Of a DNA stretch of 64,000 nucleotides, positions 20,895-33,042 are shown one piece after another. The position numbers and the translations under genes are program-made. Source of the DNA: Fallopia convolvulus (taxonomy: Eukaryota > Streptophyta > Magnoliopsida > Caryophyllales > Polygonaceae); the NCBI GenBank assembly GCA_964016875.1, contig OZ024736.1, forward strand, positions 38,410,707 through 38,474,706, in the 5' to 3' direction. The notes below the pieces were generated by a model, which ran no database searches, had not been told where the DNA came from, and saw only the letters and a program-made list of their open reading frames with translations. Every line of letters begins with the position of its first letter. The first letter of the stretch is position 1.

Positions 20895-23800
20895 ATGGCC
20901 GACCAAGCACGACAACGGTCAATATGGATGTGGAAGTCGTGCCTACACGCCGGGTTTCGGACAGCCCTAGCGTGCACCATAGTCGGCCTCGCCACTTTCT
21001 ACGGGCCCCACATCATCCGTACAGAGATAGCCTTCCCGGCCTTCTCCTACGTCACGGTCATCCTCGTCATCACCAACGCCACCCTGGGGGACACCGTCAG
21101 GGGCTGCTGGCTGGCCGCCTACGCCACCGTGCAAGCCGTGTGCCCCTCCATCTTATGCCTTTGGATAATTGGGCCCACCAGGCTAACCGCCGTCTCCACA
21201 GCCGTTGTCCTTGGAGTCAGCTCCTTCTTCGTAGCCTTGCCGGAGTGGACCCACATCGTAGCTAAGAGGATCGCGCTTGGCCAGCTGGTGATTGTTTACG
21301 TCGTCGGGTACATTAACGGCGGAAGCACGGAGCCGGTGATGCACCCGGTGCATGTCGCAGCTAGCACCGCCCTTGGGGTGGTGGCTTGTGTCTTGGCCTT
21401 GCTTTTGCCCTGTCCTTATCTATCTTCCTCTGAGGTACGTCCATATATGAGGGTCCATATCTATAAATTCGATAACGTAACGGTTCACTAATTAAGATTA
21501 ATTACGAGTAACATTTTAATTATTATCATTCGGTTCTACAAGCTTCTAAAAAAGTATGATATTAAAATCAACAAGAAATTATAAACATGCACTCGAATTT
21601 ATTCTCTGCTTAATTATAAACATTCTTCCAATATCTTATATTTAAATCTCTCGAAATCGTAAGGTTATTCTTTCGACATTCTTTTAATTAATTAGGCGTC
21701 CATTCTTTTCCCATTTCTCAATTACATATTTCGTTAAAAAAAAACTTGATTAGGCTAAAATAGCCCAATAATTATCACTCTTTACTCTTGAGATTCCGTA
21801 AGGTGCCTATGAAAATTATTAAGGGCATGCAAAAACAAGAAAGATGCGGCAAATTGGCAATATGATACTATATTTTCATCATAGTACACAAATGATACTC
21901 GATCTTTGGGATTTCGAAGAATTTTCCCCTTATTGCGAATCAATGACGTTCAGGACTCGGAAGAGGTTCAATCCTTTGGAGCCATTGAATGGAACCAAAA
22001 AGTTGTTTTCTAGCAAGAAATATTATTTTACATCCCCGGAATAATAACATGCAAGGAGAACTAAAAATTACTTTTACTGGCAGTAATTATAACATACGGT
22101 CAATTAGCCCATCAAAAAATTGGGCCATAAGCCCAATAAGATAGAGTACCAAGATTTGGCATGAACGCATGATAAACGGCTTCTCATAACTGTTTTTGCA
22201 TTACATTGATACAGGTTAAACAGAATTGCAAGATGTTCGCAGACAATGCTTCCAACAGGCTAAGGCTTTTCACAAAGGCGTTCTGCGCCGAAGACAAACA
22301 GACTTCTCACTCACTCCTCTCTCAAGCAAAATCTCTTGCTTCTGCAGGCATCAAGATCCTCCAATGCATCAAATCTAAACAAGTAAGCGCACACCTTAAT
22401 TTAATCCTCTTCAATCACACTCAAAATAATAATAATAAATTCCTAATCAAAGCCTTCATTTTATCAGGAAAGCATGCAATGGGAGAGATTGCCAATCAAA
22501 TTCTTCAGACCCTTCTGTACGAACCCAGGAGACCGATTCCAGAAGCTCGAAACCCTCTTAAAAGGCATGGAAATGGCGTTAACAAGCTCATCTTTCCCCA
22601 TCACCACACAATCCGTTTCAGACGAGTTCAAGAACGGGCTAAAAGTACTAGAAGACAGCATCAGCCTACACCTAAACCAAATCCGAACCGGGTTCAACGG
22701 CGGGTCAACGACCGTCCCGGAGTCAAACTCTGGACCCGACCACGTCAGCACAGAGTTCCTCCAAACGCTTCAAACCACCACCACCAAACAAGACCTGCCC
22801 TCCCTCTTCTTCTTGTTCTGCCTAAACCTCCTCCACAGGGAATCCAAAACCATCCAATTTTGCTCCGACTCCAGCGGCAAACCGGGTCCACCGGTCCAAT
22901 CAAAATCGGATCCGGGTCAGAAAACCGGGTTCTTCTCCAACCCCTCTTATTTCATCTCCTGGCCGGTTACCCTGCGCAAGAAAAGCAGGGTGATTTCAGC
23001 GCTGAAATTGTCGCTTTCTCTAGGGTTCGCCGTTCTATTCGGGCTGATCTACAGCAAAGAAAACGGATTCTGGGCGGGGCTTCCCGTTGCGATCAGCCTC
23101 GCTGCGGGAAGAGAAGCGACTTTCAAAGTCGCGAATGTGAAAGCTCAAGGCACAGTTTTAGGAACCGTCTATGGAGTTCTCGGTTGCTTCGTCTTCGAAA
23201 GGTTTGTTCAGATCCGATTCTTGGCTCTGCTTCCTTGGTTCATTGTCACATGCTTTCTTCAGAGGAGTAAGCTGTACGGTCAGGCGGGAGCGGTTTCTGC
23301 TGTAATAGGCGCTGTCCTGATTCTAGGTCGAAAGAATTTCGGCGCCCCGAGCGATTTCGCGATTGCTCGGATTATCGAGACATTTATCGGATTGACGTGT
23401 TCGATAGCCGTTGAGCTTATTTTGCAGCCCACAAGAGCGTCTTCTCTTGCAAAATCTCAGCTTTCGAAGACTCTTGGCGATCTGCGCAGGTCGCTTGTTA
23501 CATCAATCAATCTCCAAATCAAGTTTAGGGGCCAAGCGAAACTGAAATCGGAAGTGAGCGAGCTCCAGAAGTATATTGACGAAGCTGAGCAAGAACCTAG
23601 CTTTTGGTTCTTGCCTTTCCACAGCGTTTGTTACAGGAACCTTCTTTGCTCGCTGTCAAAAATGGCGGATCTCTTGCTTTTTGCAACTCACGCCATTAGA
23701 TCCTTTGAGGAGCAAATTGAGAGACTTGATGAAAAGCGCAAAGATGGATTGATTGAAAGGATGAATGGAGAAATGGAGATGTTCAGGAAATTGACTGGTA

Positions 23801-24201
23801 ATTCAGTCAAGTGCTTTGAGGAGATAAGTTTGGTTAAATCATTGGCAGAGCTTGATAAGGAGGTTTCTCGTGATTTGGAGATGGGGAAAGTTGGGAAACA
23901 AGGGCTTGTGTCGGATTATGAAGGCGAGATGGAGAAGATTACGGGTTCGTTTCTTGATCATATACGAGAAGTGGTCGATTCGATCCAGTCGGAAGAACCA
24001 GAGGAAGATGGGAAACAGGAGAAACTCTGCAAGGGGCAAATGGTGTTAAGTCTGAGTGCAGTTGCGTTTTGCATGATCAAGCTGATGAATGAGACGAAGG
24101 AGATTGAAAGATCTCTCAAGGAGCTTGTTCAGTGGGAGAATCCCTCCAAGCTTGTGAATTTGAATGATATTTACTGTAAAATACATGCATTTGACAACTA
24201 A
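20895..24201 (+). CDS. FUSC / AaeB-like membrane protein (p-hydroxybenzoic acid efflux pump subunit-like)
   Basis: Three coding exons, 20895-21434, 22215-22382 and 22468-24201, join in phase 0 with GT-AG introns (GAG|GTACGT...ACAG|GTT, CAA|GTAAGC...TCAG|GAA) to give 813 residues. The first exon encodes a hydrophobic block of about six membrane segments (residues about 15-175, from FRTALACTIVGLATF to ALGVVACVLALLLPC). The middle is hydrophilic. A second membrane block follows at roughly 410-560 (SALKLSLSLGFAVLFGLIYS, ATFKVANVKAQGTVLGTVYG, IGLTCSIAVELILQP), then an acidic, helical C-terminal region. This two-block layout is that of the fusaric-acid-resistance/AaeB superfamily, which also includes ALMT-related channels. 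Bacterial relatives export aromatic acids; the plant substrate is unknown, so transport of organic acids across a membrane is inferred. ATG 20895 is chosen as the first ATG after the leader. Longer single-frame readings through intron 2 are artefacts. Confidence 0.88.
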
Positions 24202-25107
24202 TTTTAACTGCATTTTTTCTTGTGAAAAATAAGAAGTGTAATGTATGAGTAAATAGCTGTAATGAACACTGACCATGCTGCCCAATCATGTGAAGAACAA
24301 AGGAAAGGTGATTTTTTTCCTGCATGATTGGCGCGGTTTTATGAAGTGTTAAAAGTCTAAGAGAGTTGTATGTTGATCATTTGTTACTGAAAAGTCTTCC
24401 ATAGTGTTATTTTTGCAAACCTCGAATAGTGAGTGTATTAAGAACATTGAATTCCCGCAATTACAAAAAAAAAAAAAAAAAAAAAAAAACTTTTTATTTA
24501 TAGAAACAACGATAAATTCACCTCAACTGACGAATTTAATACATGTCTTACAAGTTCGAACTTTAGTTTCAATGGCTCAAACCCCACTCAAAAAATCACA
24601 ATCAATCTGTTGATGATGATGTTGTTTGCTTGGTTGAGGATGGGGAATGATAATATAGTAAAATATTTTAAGATCGTGAAGGAGAATGGGGATAAATTTC
24701 ATCAAAATAAAGAGAATGAATGCCATCGACCTCAAAAATCAACCAACATGTTGTGGGCAGAAGAATACCATCCGCTAGTCACGACTAAACACTTTTCTTT
24801 CGTTATGTGTTTTTTTAATATAATTTGAAATAGATATAGCCTCTTTTTAATATATGGTTAGAATATTATTTTTAATTTATTTTAACTAAATTTAGTTATT
24901 ATTATCACGTAGTTGAATTTTACTTTTTTTTTAGAACATAATTTCAGCTTTTTTTGAGTCTATCTGACACATTGTCGTGATATGTTCAGGGTACGAGTGT
25001 CTCCATCTTAACTTTTTTGATACTGTTAGTGCACGACTATATTGGGTGACAATGTTAATACTTATATCTTTTAGTCCGCCTTGAACATCCTTTCAGAGGA
25101 GAATATC
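24202..25107. other. 3' flank of the FUSC gene and intergenic
   Basis: An A run of about 22 lies near 24468-24490 without a recognisable retroelement before it. Otherwise AT-rich with no gene. Confidence 0.35.
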
Positions 25108-25511
25108 TGATACGCACGATAGCGGGGCGACAACCTCGGTAACAAGGCCTATTCGTGAGCGTCGACTTCCGGCGCGTTTTAGGGATTAAAATTAATTAAT
25201 GTAATATTTTTAAACAAAATTTTATAATTCTCTTCTCGGGTTTTCTTTACGATTCTTTCCCGGGACGCCATTATTGAACCGTTAGGGGTAGCTATCTATA
25301 AATACCCCTTTTGTATTCTAGAAAGTTTATCAATTAATCAGAATTATCTTATCTAAATCCTAATTCTATTTGCCTCGTCTCTCTGCCTCGTCTATCTATT
25401 TTGCCTCCTCTTTCAATATCATCATCTCTTCTACCTTTGATTCTTAATCTCCCTTCTGGTTTACTTACTGATCTGTTGAATTATTTGGTACCGATCAGCA
25501 CAACCGTATCA
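25108..25511 (+). mobile_element. Solo LTR of an LTR retrotransposon
   Basis: The element is 404 bp, begins TGATACGCACG and ends ACCGTATCA, so the ends form a TGATAC/GTATCA inverted repeat. The flanks carry an exact 5-bp duplication ATATC (25103-25107 and 25512-25516). TCTATAAATAC (25295-25305) is a well-placed TATA box on the plus strand. No internal retrotransposon sequence remains, as expected after LTR-LTR recombination. Family not determined. Confidence 0.82.
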
Positions 25512-25516
25512 ATATC

Positions 25517-26346
25517 AAAGTTATAGATTATTCAAAATGTATTCATATGATAGTAAGTGACTTAGAATTGCATATTTATCAGCCATTTGGTTCACTTCTC
25601 TAAAGACATGAGAAATCGAAATTATAAAAAAAACGGTTTTAAATTAATTGGAATTTCAATTAGTGATGAGAATTTTAATAATTTCAATTCCTCTCAGGGG
25701 TAGGTATAGATACCATTGATCGGTCTGGATCCTTGTTTTAATTGATTAGAAGATATTTTTTAATATTTTACTAATATTTAAGTTTTTTTAGGGAGTAGAA
25801 AATTTGATTTGACCATTAATGGAGTTTAATAAGATAGAGGTTTTTCCCTTTAATTTCAAGATTTATAATGCCTAGTCGTTTTTCTCGAGTGTGTCCTTTT
25901 CGTAATGATAAAGCTTTAACCAAAATGATTGATGTTTTTACAAGTCTATGTTTGTAATGCTACTTAACTGGATGGTTTGGATTGCTCATAAGAAAACCTT
26001 CTCCTTGTGGTAAAAAAAAACTATCACGAGAACTTTGGTGATGGATTTTTGAAGGGAGTTGGAGACGGGTTGTCATTCTTTAACGAGAGTTCTTATAAGT
26101 ATAATCTTCGGTATTTTCGTATATACTTGGTGATGTTCGCTAATTTATATTATTATACGGGTGGTTTACGATGTTTCGGCCTTTATATTTTTGTGTTTTT
26201 CTCTATCATGCACATTTGCACAGGCAGCACGGCCCGTGATCATTTAGATCTCTACCTTGACGGTTGTGAATGTTACGTAAAAAGTATTCCTTCTAAACAT
26301 TGTTTTTTTATCATCAGAAAAGGATAAGCATGAGATACCAAAGCAT
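25517..26346. other. Intergenic
   Basis: No gene recognised. The 106-codon frame at 26007-26327 is composed of AT-rich codons and matches no family I know. Confidence 0.35.
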
Positions 26347-26362
26347 ATCTCGTTCACCTTCC
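26347..26362. repeat. Target site duplication of LINE, left copy
   Basis: ATCTCGTTCACCTTCC at 26347-26362 recurs exactly at 27511-27526 after the poly-A tail. Confidence 0.92.
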
Positions 26363-27510
26363 GGATAGATTGTACTGGCAACCAAGCAAAAACGGTTGGT
26401 ATTCAACTCATTCAACCATGGAATGGCTCCATCAATCTAAAGGTGAACCAAGAATCAACCTAGAATGGAACAACAAACTCAACATTCAACCCAAAATGAA
26501 GAACTTCATTTGGAAAGTGGCTAGAAACGGTCTTCCAACGAAAGCAAGACTGACTGCCAACCACGTCCCAGTTACTCAGGGTTGTGAGGCATGTAATTGC
26601 CATGTAGAAGACACCAATCATGTTTTACTATCATGCCCATTAACCAAGAAAACCATCAAATCCGTCAGCCCAAAAATTTGGCGGATCATCAGCCAAATAT
26701 CCCCGGGGGACAAAAAGCCAAATCAGATCCTAGATGAAATAAGAACACTGCTAACAAAAGAGGAAACAGAAATCCTTGCCACCACCTGGTGGTGCCTATG
26801 GTACTCAAGAAACAAAAGAGTCTTTGACTACAACAATGGGACCAATTTAAACAGCGCCACAAACATCTGCGAATTCACTCGCAACCAAACTAAAAATTGG
26901 AAACTCGCTGTAGATTCTGAGTCCGATTACCCGCGCTACAACATATTGAAAAGTGGCCCTAAGAGGAAGCCTACAAAGTGGGTAAAACCCACGAGGGAGT
27001 TTACTAAATTGAATTTTGATGGTGCAGTGAATGCAGATGGCGTAGCTTCGTACGGTTTCATCCTTAGGGACTCCTGCGGCTCCCCCATCCATTTCGACGG
27101 AGGACTGATTGGTCGACAGTCTGTTTTGACCTCCGAGATCATCGCCTTACGCCAGGGACTTCTCGAGGCCACTCGACGTGGCATTCCCCGGATCCAGATT
27201 GAAGGCGATAGTTTGCAGCTAGTCAAGGCCGTGCTTGGTGACTGGCGTTGTCCGTGGGAGATTGAGCTTTTACGTGCGGATATCCATTGCTTGCTTGCTC
27301 GGTTCCAGGATTGGAGTATTACTCATATCTTTCGGGAGGGCAATTCGGTGGCGGATTTCATTGCTGGATCGTTCAGTCGTGTCTCCTCCTTCCCACTCAC
27401 AGCTGACCCAAGGTTACTTACCCTCATCCGCCAGGATGCTCTAGGGCGACCACTAGTTTGTTAGTGGTCACCCTAATCACTTTCCTTATCAAAAAAAAAA
27501 AAAAAAAAAA
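26363..27510 (+). mobile_element. 5'-truncated L1-type LINE with RNase H domain
   Basis: The insertion is 1148 bp and ends in about 20 A (27491-27510), flanked by an exact 16-bp target duplication. One open frame runs from about 26370 to the TAG at 27462-27464. It encodes the zinc-binding zf-RVT region (PKMKNFIWKVARNGLPTKAR; C and H residues in CEACNCHVEDTNHVLLSCP). An RVT_3 RNase H domain follows with catalytic-type residues in KLNFDGAV, TSEIIAL, IEGDS and NSVADF. The reverse transcriptase and endonuclease are absent through 5' truncation. The uninterrupted frame suggests a fairly recent insertion. It lies about 600 bp upstream of the UDP-xylose synthase start codon exon. Confidence 0.93.
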
Positions 27511-27526
27511 ATCTCGTTCACCTTCC
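27511..27526. repeat. Target site duplication of LINE, right copy
   Basis: ATCTCGTTCACCTTCC, identical to 26347-26362. Confidence 0.92.
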
Positions 27527-27914
27527 TGAACCTGAGTCATATCCCGAGTATCTCACCTTCTTTTCACCCCTCCATAACAGTATCAAGAGTTGAGCTGGAA
27601 ATCCCATCTCTCACTCCGATTCGGTAATTTTCCAAGTCAGGGGAAAAAAAAAATTAATCCTTGATTGAAGCATACTAGGACTTTTTTGTACTCTGTAGGA
27701 CTCCTGAAGTTTGGTGTTCTTCCGCTTTCTGATTTCGAGTTTCTGGTATCTAATCACTCAATTGTTTTCTTGATTTTGAAGACTTCGATTTTTCAATTCG
27801 GTAGCGTAAATATTTCCTCTCTTTCTCTCTCTACTCATGAGTTGTCATCGTTTGGTGGAGTAAACTTCTGTCCCCAGATCGGCGAATTTGCTTTTATTTT
27901 TAAATTAGAATCAG

Positions 27915-28117
27915 CGACTATATATACTTCTGCTCCTTGATCTCTTGATCTCGTCGGTCGTCGCAAATTAGGGTTTTTTAAATTCTCTTGGTCTAGGAAA
28001 GGTTCGATTTTGTTTGGATCGTTTGAGCTATGAGTTCATTCGATGACCCTTTCCTTGTAATTTGACTTGATCGGTTTCTCTATGTCAACAGGATTTGAAT
28101 TTTGCAAGATCTGAGCA
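27915..28117 (+). promoter_or_regulatory. Probable core promoter, 5' UTR and 5' UTR intron of the UXS gene
   Basis: ACTATATATAC near 27917-27927 is a good TATA box. A 5' UTR intron is likely: AAAG|GTTCGATTTTG near 27999 reads as a donor and CAACAG ending at 28091 as the acceptor, 26 bp before the ATG. The exact transcription start is inferred. Confidence 0.5.
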
Positions 28118-31100
28118 ATGGCGACTAACGGAGAGCATCAGTCGACTGCCAAGGCGCCCCCTCCCCCATCGCCCTTGCGCAATTCTAAGTTCTGTCAGGT
28201 TAGATTTTTCTGCTCATAAGATTGCACTTTTTTTCGATTTCACACTTCTGGAGTGTCCAGTTTCTTGCCCTTAAGCTAATCTGCTAGCTTGACTGCTGTT
28301 GAATTGGTTTAGATGCTGCTTCCCCTTCCTCTTGTGTCAGAAACTCTGTATACTTTGCTTCTAATATAGGGTTTCTGGATCCGGGGCAAAATTCTAATCT
28401 TCATCTACATATCTCTAGATTATAACGATTAACAATGTAGTATCCTATCATTGCAAATTTGCTTTACATAGATCTGTTCGGTTTATGATGACGATGAATT
28501 TCTGATCATACCTGGATGGCATACTTAACCCAATTTCACTAACAATTGAAGAATTAAATCGTTGCCCATCTTTACTTATTTTATGGGTGAAAAGCCCAGA
28601 CATTTTTAGCTCTATTTGTACATACTTAATTTTATTATACATATTGTTGACTTAGATTGTAGCAATAAATGCAACAATACCCAGTTGACTTCTTGAGGTT
28701 GGGCATGGTCTTTGTTGATGTAATGTAACTAATATTTAGTCATTATGATCTTTGATGAAAGAGAAGCTGAAACCATTATTGTGATACTGCTTGCAGTCTT
28801 TAGTCATTCCTCCATAATTCCATTAACGCCTCACAGATTGCAGTACCTAAATCATCAGCCACGTTTTTGTTAGGAGACAGTTATTTGTTGTATCTATTCA
28901 TGAGTGCAAACTGTTCGTTGGATCCAATTTACCTGAGTAATTGGTTATGCTGTACATCACATTTACTAAACCTGATGAATCTTCTTTCTCAAGGATGATC
29001 AAGTTTATTTTTGAGGGGAAGAATGACTGCATTCTTAAACTTTCTCTTCATTTTTAACATAATTCTTTTTTTTTTGTTGCTGAATGTGGCAGTCTAACAT
29101 GAGAATTCTGGTCACTGGAGGTGCTGGATTCATTGGCTCTCACCTAGTTGACAGATTGATGGAAAATGAAAAAAATGAGGTGAGATTGTTGTAAGCATCC
29201 TACTGTAGAATTCTAATGCGAAATGGGTGTGGTAGTGTACACGTGTGTTGATGATTTTTATTTTTGCTATATGCAGGTGATTGTTGCCGACAACTACTTT
29301 ACTGGCTCTAAGGACAATCTTAGGAAATGGATTGGTCATCCAAGATTTGAACTTATTCGCCATGGTATGTGTCATCTATTTTGTTTATGCAATGATGCTG
29401 ATTAAACAGCTAAATGTATATTGTCGCTTCTCTTCACACCATATATATATATTCTGTGTGGTCTATTCTGTAATTTTTTGGGAGATAAATAGTGACAATT
29501 TGAACAATATATGTATTCTGTACCTGCAGATGTCACAGAACCATTGTTGATTGAGGTTGATCAGATCTATCATCTTGCCTGCCCTGCTTCTCCTATTTTC
29601 TACAAGCACAACCCTGTAAAAGTGAGTATAGCAGCATTATACTATAAACTGCATATCTGTATCTAATGTATGTATGTATTTATATTTATATAGCTCTTCT
29701 GATCAAAGCTAGTTGCTGTTTTAAATGTCTGTTATGTTTTTAGATATGTCTTCGTATCACTATCTTGCTATTTTTCAACTTTTGTTTTATCAAGAATAGA
29801 TTTTGTTGAAGTGTTTACTGATCTTCATTTGTTGTGGACAATAGACTATCAAGACAAACGTGATGGGTACCTTGAACATGTTGGGTCTTGCTAAGCGAGT
29901 TGGAGCAAGGTCAACTGCTAAACATGCTTTCTCTCAGCATTTTCACTAGAGGATGATTCTTTCTTTTTCTGAGGTTGTCTTTCATCTTAATGTTCAACAG
30001 GATTTTGCTCACATCAACTTCTGAGGTTTACGGTGATCCTCTTGTGCATCCACAGCCAGAATCCTACTGGGGAAATGTGAATCCCATTGGTATGTTCTTC
30101 TGGAGTTACCTCTGTACATTAATCACTACTTACAACCATGAAGTGTGATTTATTCTACAAGTATCCTTCCTTGAAGTTGTTAACTGTTTGTCCCATTGGA
30201 TGAATTCACCTCTTTGTGATATAGGTGTTAGAAGTTGCTATGATGAAGGGAAGCGTGTTGCTGAAACGTTGATGTTCGATTACCACAGGCAGCATGGCAT
30301 AGGTACAAATAGCTTCTTTATGACATTGTAATTAAACTCACAGCCTGAACATTTCTTTCTTATAATTCCATATTTGTAACTTTTGTGGAGCAGAGATTAG
30401 AGTAGCTCGAATCTTCAATACCTATGGGCCTCGGATGAATATTGACGATGGTCGTGTTGTCAGCAATTTCATTGCCCAAGCTCTTAGGTAATATCTTAAC
30501 CTTCTATATTGTCCTTCACATTTCCTGCAGAATTAGTAAATTTAGTGTGGAATATACAAAACAAGTTTAGAAATGTGGCTATAAATTAGAGCAAACTTAA
30601 TGAGCCTCCTCAATGGGTCAGAAACAAGCTCATAATTTTACCATCTTCTCTAATTAGGTCATTGAGGAGCTAACATCCCTAAAGGCAAGTAGGCAACTAA
30701 GTGAAAAAAGGGGCATAGAAAAGAGGGAGCCTGTTTCTTTGACAATTATGTACCACTTTTGTTCACAAAACCTAAAATCATAGTCATAGACTGAATTTAT
30801 TTGGGTTCATACTGATCTTTTTATCTTGAAATTTTGCGTTATGTAGAGAAGAACCATTAACAGTTCAAGCTCCTGGAACACAGACTCGCAGTTTCTGTTA
30901 TGTATCTGACATGGTAATATCCCCTTCTACTCATCTTAAGAATCATTAAAGATTCTAATGCAAATTTATTGAACTGAAAATCTGATGATCACCTGAGGAA
31001 TTTTTATTTCATTAGGTTGATGGTCTCATCCGACTGATGGAGGGAGAGCACACTGGACCTATCAACATCGGCAACCCTGGTATTTTGCAATTTTTTTATA

Positions 31101-31616
31101 TAATGGCTGGAAAACTGATACATCTTTTTAAGTTACTGATATTTTGAAATTGCCATGTCAGGTGAATTCACAATGATTGAACTTGCTGAGACAGTGAAAG
31201 AGGTGAGTTCCTATTCAGAAGAGTTAACCTTGGGGCTAATAACTGATTATCTTGTGGCGTAAATGTTACAAATGTTTTTAAACAACTTTCAGGAATCATG
31301 TTAAGTTGTGGGCCTTGTGGCTCATTTGCTACTATACAAATTAGTATCCTGTGCTAACAAGTTATAAGCTGAATTTTGCTTATTTCTTGAGGCTGTGTGT
31401 AACATCTTGTTATGAAATAATCTGTTGCAGCTTATCAACCCGAACGTAAAGATAGTGACAGTGGAAAACACTCCTGACGACCCGAGACAAAGGAAGCCAG
31501 ACAACACAAAGGCAAAGGAGCTTCTTGGATGGGAACCTAAGGTGAAGTTGAGAGAAGGGCTTCCACTCATGGAGGAGGACTTCAGAAAGAGACTTGGAGT
31601 TCCCAAAAAGAACTGA
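28118..31616 (+). CDS. UXS: UDP-glucuronate decarboxylase (UDP-xylose synthase), cytosolic type
   Basis: The enzyme uses tightly bound NAD+ to convert UDP-glucuronate to UDP-xylose and CO2, the xylose donor for xylan, xyloglucan and glycoproteins. Twelve coding exons join without frame breaks: 28118-28198, 29093-29179, 29277-29364, 29530-29621, 29845-29909, 30001-30089, 30225-30302, 30394-30487, 30847-30913, 31016-31079, 31162-31202 and 31431-31616, giving 343 residues. The short-chain dehydrogenase fold is clear: the nucleotide-binding loop TGGAGFIG at residues 35-42, TSTSEVYG at 142-149 and the catalytic pair Y173-xxx-K177 in SCYDEGKR. ARIFNTYGPRM, RSFCYVSDMVDGL and RKPDNTKAKELLGW follow as in UXS proteins. 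The length and the lack of an N-terminal membrane anchor place it with the cytosolic UXS3/5/6 group rather than the Golgi UXS1/2/4 group. It is convergent with H4-2. Confidence 0.96.
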
Positions 31617-32540
31617 GAAGATGACCGGATTTGATCCGCTTTGAGAACTTTTACTGCATTTTACGTTTGTTTTGAGTAGAAAGAAGAAACATGAGTTGTC
31701 ATCTTAAACTCAAAATTTTCCCTTTTTTCTCCTGTTTTTGGTGTGCTACTATTACGTAATAAACAGGGTTCACCCCGTAGATTTGTCTCTCTATTTAAAC
31801 AAGTCTGTAACAGAATGTTATACGTGTTTTTTTTTCCACTAAGAATCTAGTATAATACTGGCATTGTTCTCATGTCTCAAGCTCCTAGTTACCTGAGCAA
31901 ACTCCTATTTTTAGTTACCTTGTTTATAAAGGAGGCTGAGGGTCTTTCTTTTTCTTGGTAAAGAATGAAATTGCATAAAATTAACATCAATTGGACTCAA
32001 ATTACTACACTAATATACGAAATTAGATGTTATTCCGCCTGGTTGAGAATTTTATTTGCTAAGTCGATCTTCTCTGGGTGTAGCTTTGTATGCAATTGTT
32101 GCCAATTTCTGGTGTTTTATAACTTGGAAGATACATCAAAAGCTTCTTTATACTGTGGGCGACAAAGATTATGAACCCGACATATCTGCAGAATTATCAT
32201 ATCTGTTTAGATTATGAGTTTTGGTTACCTGCCCGAATTGGGCATGTTCACTCGTTCTCTCGGCTAGAAAGATTATGAACAAGAAAATTCATATAAACTC
32301 CAGATTTCAATTCATCGCATTTGCAAAATGAGAACGTACTACACATTGACATGTGAAAACCTCATCAAATTGATGAAATTACATTAGTTCGCAAAGATCG
32401 AAACAACAATTACGGTAGACAAATTCCAAATCCTTCTTACTAAGATCTACATAGCTAAAATCCCCAACATGACATTAAGTATCCAGCAACCTACAGCCCC
32501 AATTTGAAACCCTAGATTCATCAAAACAATAACAGAAACC
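31617..32540. other. Convergent intergenic region between UXS and H4-2
   Basis: Holds the 3' untranslated regions of both genes. No other gene or element is recognised. Confidence 0.5.
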
Positions 32541-32852
32541 CTAGCCGCCGAAACCGTAGAGAGTCCTTCCCTGCCTCTTGAGAGCATAGACAACATCCAT
32601 GGCAGTGACGGTCTTCCTCCTGGCGTGCTCGGTGTAGGTGACAGCATCGCGGATCACATTCTCCAAAAAGATCTTGAGAACACCTCTGGTCTCCTCGTAG
32701 ATGAGACCGCTGATACGCTTCACGCCTCCTCTGCGAGCGAGACGACGGATCGCAGGCTTGGTGATTCCCTGGATGTTGTCCCTCAGAACCTTCCTGTGCC
32801 TCTTGGCTCCGCCCTTTCCCAATCCCTTTCCTCCCTTACCACGACCCGACAT
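32541..32852 (-). CDS. Histone H4 (copy 2)
   Basis: Intronless, 103 residues, identical in protein to the gene at 6448-6759: N-terminal [20 protein letters not shown] tail, histone fold, and TLYGFGG end. It forms the H3-H4 tetramer of the nucleosome. Codon differences from copy 1 are all silent and concentrated near the two ends; the 3' flanks also resemble one another over about 100 bp, indicating duplication from one ancestor. The upstream regions differ more, though both keep a TATA box about 100 bp before the ATG and an octamer-like motif. The stop is TAG at 32541-32543. Confidence 0.98.
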
Positions 32853-32946
32853 TTTTCAGCAGAGAATGAAAACCAATTGATAACAAGAGAGAGATTGAAA
32901 GCGGAAGAAGAAGTTGTTGTGTGATATGGGGGGTTTGAGGAAGGAG

Positions 32947-33042
32947 TATTTATCTAGTCTCGGATGGGGGAGTTTTGAATGTGGTGTACGGATGGACGGT
33001 TGAGATGTTATTTAATCCGACGGATGAAAAGCACGATCCGTG
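32947..33042 (-). promoter_or_regulatory. Histone H4-2 promoter elements
   Basis: GATAAATA (minus strand, 32947-32954) lies about 100 bp before the ATG at a TATA position. CACGGATCG (minus strand, 33034-33042) is an octamer-like motif about 180 bp upstream. The same nine bases occur in the H2A.W promoter at 46171-46179. Confidence 0.6.

Noticed and set aside
22206..23270. 354-codon frame as an alternative protein
   Set aside because: It reads through intron 2 of the FUSC gene into another frame; the spliced product has the membrane segments.
26007..26327. 106-codon frame upstream of the LINE
   Set aside because: It has no recognisable motif and AT-driven composition, with neither promoter nor splice context.
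27665..27940. 91-codon frame upstream of UXS
   Set aside because: It lies across the presumed promoter and TATA box and has no family similarity.
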